From Pseudooceanicola aestuarii (GTDB taxonomy: Bacteria; Pseudomonadota; Alphaproteobacteria; Rhodobacterales; Rhodobacteraceae), in contig NZ_JAAFZC010000002.1 in assembly GCF_010614805.1 (NCBI RefSeq), positions 372,001-436,000 on the forward strand: DNA of 64,000 nucleotides, given 5' to 3'. Positions 62,611 to 64,000 of the stretch are shown here, piece after piece. The notes beneath the pieces are model-generated. The model saw nothing but the letters and a program-made list of their open reading frames with translations. It searched no databases and was not told where the DNA came from. The translations under genes were made by a program, and so were the position numbers. Positions within the stretch are counted from its first letter, which is position 1. Every line of letters starts with the position of its first letter.

Positions 62611-63072
62611 ATGACCACGACCCTGCCCCCCGCCGCCACCGAGGCGCTGACCGATCTGGCCCTGAACCCCATCCGTGACCGACTGGGTCTGAAGGATGGC
62701 GATCTGAAAGGGGCCGCCTTGGCGGGCAAGCGCGCGCTGGACCAGGGGCAGGCGCTGGAAGCATTGAACATCTTTCGCACGCTGGTTCTGCTGGACCCGC
62801 TGGCCATCGATCCCCAGATCGGCCTGGCGGAGGCCGCCCTGGCCGGCGGGCTGAACGAATTGGCGATGCAATGCGCCTCGGTCGTGGTGGCGCAGGCGCC
62901 AAGGCGGGCGGAGGGCTACCTGCTCTCCGGCCGGGCGGCGATGGCCATGGGAGAGACGGACGTCGCACAGGAAGACCTGGCCGAGGCGCAGCGCCATGCC
63001 GAGGAGGCCGGTGCCACCGACCTGGCCGCCGAGGCGCGGAATTGCCTTGCCCGGCTGCAAGACGCTGTCTGA
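62611..63072 (+). CDS. Second TPR/LcrH-like chaperone
   Basis: 153 residues. Helical pairs are seen in RALDQGQALEALNIFRTLVL, LDPLAIDPQIGLAEAALAGG and AEGYLLSGRAAMAMGETDVA, which follow the LcrH TPR pattern; the early EALTDLALNP helix is shorter than in SycD. GGAGAGCCCC precedes ATG 62611. It forms part of the plus-strand operon. It could serve a second translocator-like substrate downstream. Confidence 0.6.
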   Translation: MTTTLPPAATEALTDLALNPIRDRLGLKDGDLKGAALAGKRALDQGQALEALNIFRTLVLLDPLAIDPQIGLAEAALAGGLNELAMQCASVVVAQAPRRAEGYLLSGRAAMAMGETDVAQEDLAEAQRHAEEAGATDLAAEARNCLARLQDAV

Positions 63073-63088
63073 ACCGGACCGCACCGCG

Positions 63089-63655
63089 ATGACCCCGCCC
63101 CCGGACATTCCCCACCCCACTGCCGCCGCCCGCCAGCTGCCGTACAGCGATGAGACCTTGACGGCAATGCGCGCCGCCCTGGCCCGGCTTGAGGCCGAAG
63201 GCGGACGCGATTATCTGGCATTGCTCGACGGGATGCTGGACAGCGGATCGCTGCGCGCCGCCCTTGGCCTGCCCGAAGAAAGCGTCGATGCCCTTTATGC
63301 GCAGGCCTTTGCCCGGTTCAACGCCGGCGATGCCCGTGGCGCGCGGCAGGTATTCCAGGCGCTGTGCCTGCTGGCGCCGGAACGGGTGGATCATTGGCTG
63401 GGCTTTGGCATCTGCCTTGTCATGGATGGAGAGGAAACCGGCGCCGCCCTGGCCTTTGACGCAGCGGTCGACCTGGCTCCGGACGCGCCGGCACCACGCT
63501 ATCACCGGGCGGAATTGCTGTGCCGGGCCCGCCGCTGGGCGGAGGCCCGGCGCGATGTCGCCGCCTTTGCCGCGCTGGAAGACAGCCCCGCCCGCACCCG
63601 CCTGGCCGCCGAGGTGCAGCGCCTCGCGGCCCTGGTGGAGCATCACGGGGCATGA
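63089..63655 (+). CDS. Third LcrH/SycD-like chaperone
   Basis: 188 residues. The central part, LGLPEESVDALYAQAFARFN, APERVDHWLGFGICLVMDGE and APDAPAPRYHRAELLCRARR, matches the three TPRs of SycD, including the LGLxxExVDALY entry. Start at 63089. It overlaps the next ORF by 4 bases (ATGA), like sycD and sctE. That geometry suggests the next ORF encodes its client. Confidence 0.75.
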   Translation: MTPPPDIPHPTAAARQLPYSDETLTAMRAALARLEAEGGRDYLALLDGMLDSGSLRAALGLPEESVDALYAQAFARFNAGDARGARQVFQALCLLAPERVDHWLGFGICLVMDGEETGAALAFDAAVDLAPDAPAPRYHRAELLCRARRWAEARRDVAAFAALEDSPARTRLAAEVQRLAALVEHHGA

Positions 63656-64000
63656 GCCTGGGCAGCGGCGGCGTTCTCGCCATGCTGAACAGCCTGACCG
63701 CGGCGGAGATCGCCAAACGGTTCAACACGGCCGACCCGGTGCTGACCCCGACCACCGCCCAGCCCACGCCCGTCCCGGCCCCGCAGGCGCCCGATGCGCA
63801 GCTTTACGGCGCCCGGGCGGGTGCGGCCGGCCCCTATGCGGACGGGACGGCTCCGGCCCCCTTCGGCCCCAACGGCCCGCACTCCTCCCCGTCCCGTCCG
63901 GCGACACCGGCGCAGGACGCCGGCAGCCCGGAAACCCTCCGCCAGGAAGCCGTCCGCAGAGAGAGCACTGGTCAGCCAAGTGGCAGTCGGGCTGCGGTCG
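63652..64000 (+). CDS. Truncated Pro/Ala-rich ORF, probable T3SS substrate (3' end beyond window)
   Basis: The first 116 codons are visible. The product begins SLGSGGVLAMLNSLTAAEIA and becomes rich in Pro, Ala, Thr and Ser (VLTPTTAQPTPVPAPQAPDA). No signal peptide. It overlaps the LcrH-like chaperone gene by 4 bases. The disordered start and coupling point to a secreted translocator or effector, though a needle-length (SctP) or other component is possible. No family recognised. Confidence 0.55.
   Translation, partial: MSLGSGGVLAMLNSLTAAEIAKRFNTADPVLTPTTAQPTPVPAPQAPDAQLYGARAGAAGPYADGTAPAPFGPNGPHSSPSRPATPAQDAGSPETLRQEAVRRESTGQPSGSRAAV

Noticed and set aside
44168..64000. Flagellar export apparatus
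   Set aside because: SctT resembles FliR, but no flagellin, hook or rod genes occur, and SctW, translocators and LcrH-type chaperones are specific to injectisomes.
44168..64000. Recent horizontally acquired island with deviating base composition
   Set aside because: The T3SS segment looks as GC-rich as its surroundings, and no integrase, tRNA boundary or insertion sequence was found. Acquisition is possible but not visible here.
1..64000. tRNA, rRNA or CRISPR arrays
   Set aside because: No TPsiC-like arm with matching acceptor stem, no rRNA signature and no regularly spaced repeats with unique spacers were recognised in any gap.

Overview
The window looks like a chromosome segment of a roseobacter-type alphaproteobacterium (Rhodobacterales). 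The DNA is GC-rich throughout. The gene set is typical of the group: trgA-trgB-cysK, AcuI, OlsBA ornithine-lipid synthesis, a ChpT-like phosphotransferase, Usg, DUF3553, DUF924, a magnesium-type HemB and a TrgA-family membrane protein. No rRNA, tRNA, CRISPR array or insertion sequence was recognised.

Left part (1-25.8 kb), mostly housekeeping. A minus-strand block runs phrB, trgA, trgB, cysK and a DUF3772/MscS channel cut by the left edge. Next come a BCCT transporter, a universal stress protein, acuI, a DinB-fold protein, and the aroK-aroB pair. A plus-strand run carries a small membrane protein, an uncharacterised exported protein and xerD. It is followed by a CNNM/CBS/CorC protein, a TPR protein, mfd on the minus strand, hemB, a YSC84-like lipoprotein and usg.

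Middle part (25.8-44 kb). gyrA (TTG start, with a recognisable promoter) is followed by a LysR gene. A structured intergenic stretch ending in a strong intrinsic terminator follows and is a candidate small RNA. Then come the trmJ-ctaA-M32 carboxypeptidase group, thiE, olsB-olsA, DUF3553 divergent from chpT, TetR and AraC regulators, lpdA behind a near-palindromic operator, DUF924, an MFS transporter and queA.

Right part (44-64 kb): one side of a non-flagellar type III secretion (T3SS) locus that runs off the right edge. It holds a CesT-type chaperone with a 1456-residue putative effector, SctX-like and SctY-like export proteins, an unusually long SctD (about 999 residues), a lipoprotein secretin of GspD-like layout (SctC position) and SctT. 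After these come the gatekeeper SctW with a SycN-like chaperone, an LcrH/SycD chaperone with both translocators (SctE, SctB), and more chaperone-like genes up to a truncated Pro/Ala-rich ORF. The ATPase, SctV, SctU, SctR, SctS, SctQ, SctJ and needle genes are not in the window. Translocators imply delivery into a eukaryotic cell. The most interesting items are the giant effector candidate with its Gly-rich beta-strand-like C-terminal region, the recruited-looking secretin, the extended SctD, and a shared upstream motif in front of three T3SS operons.
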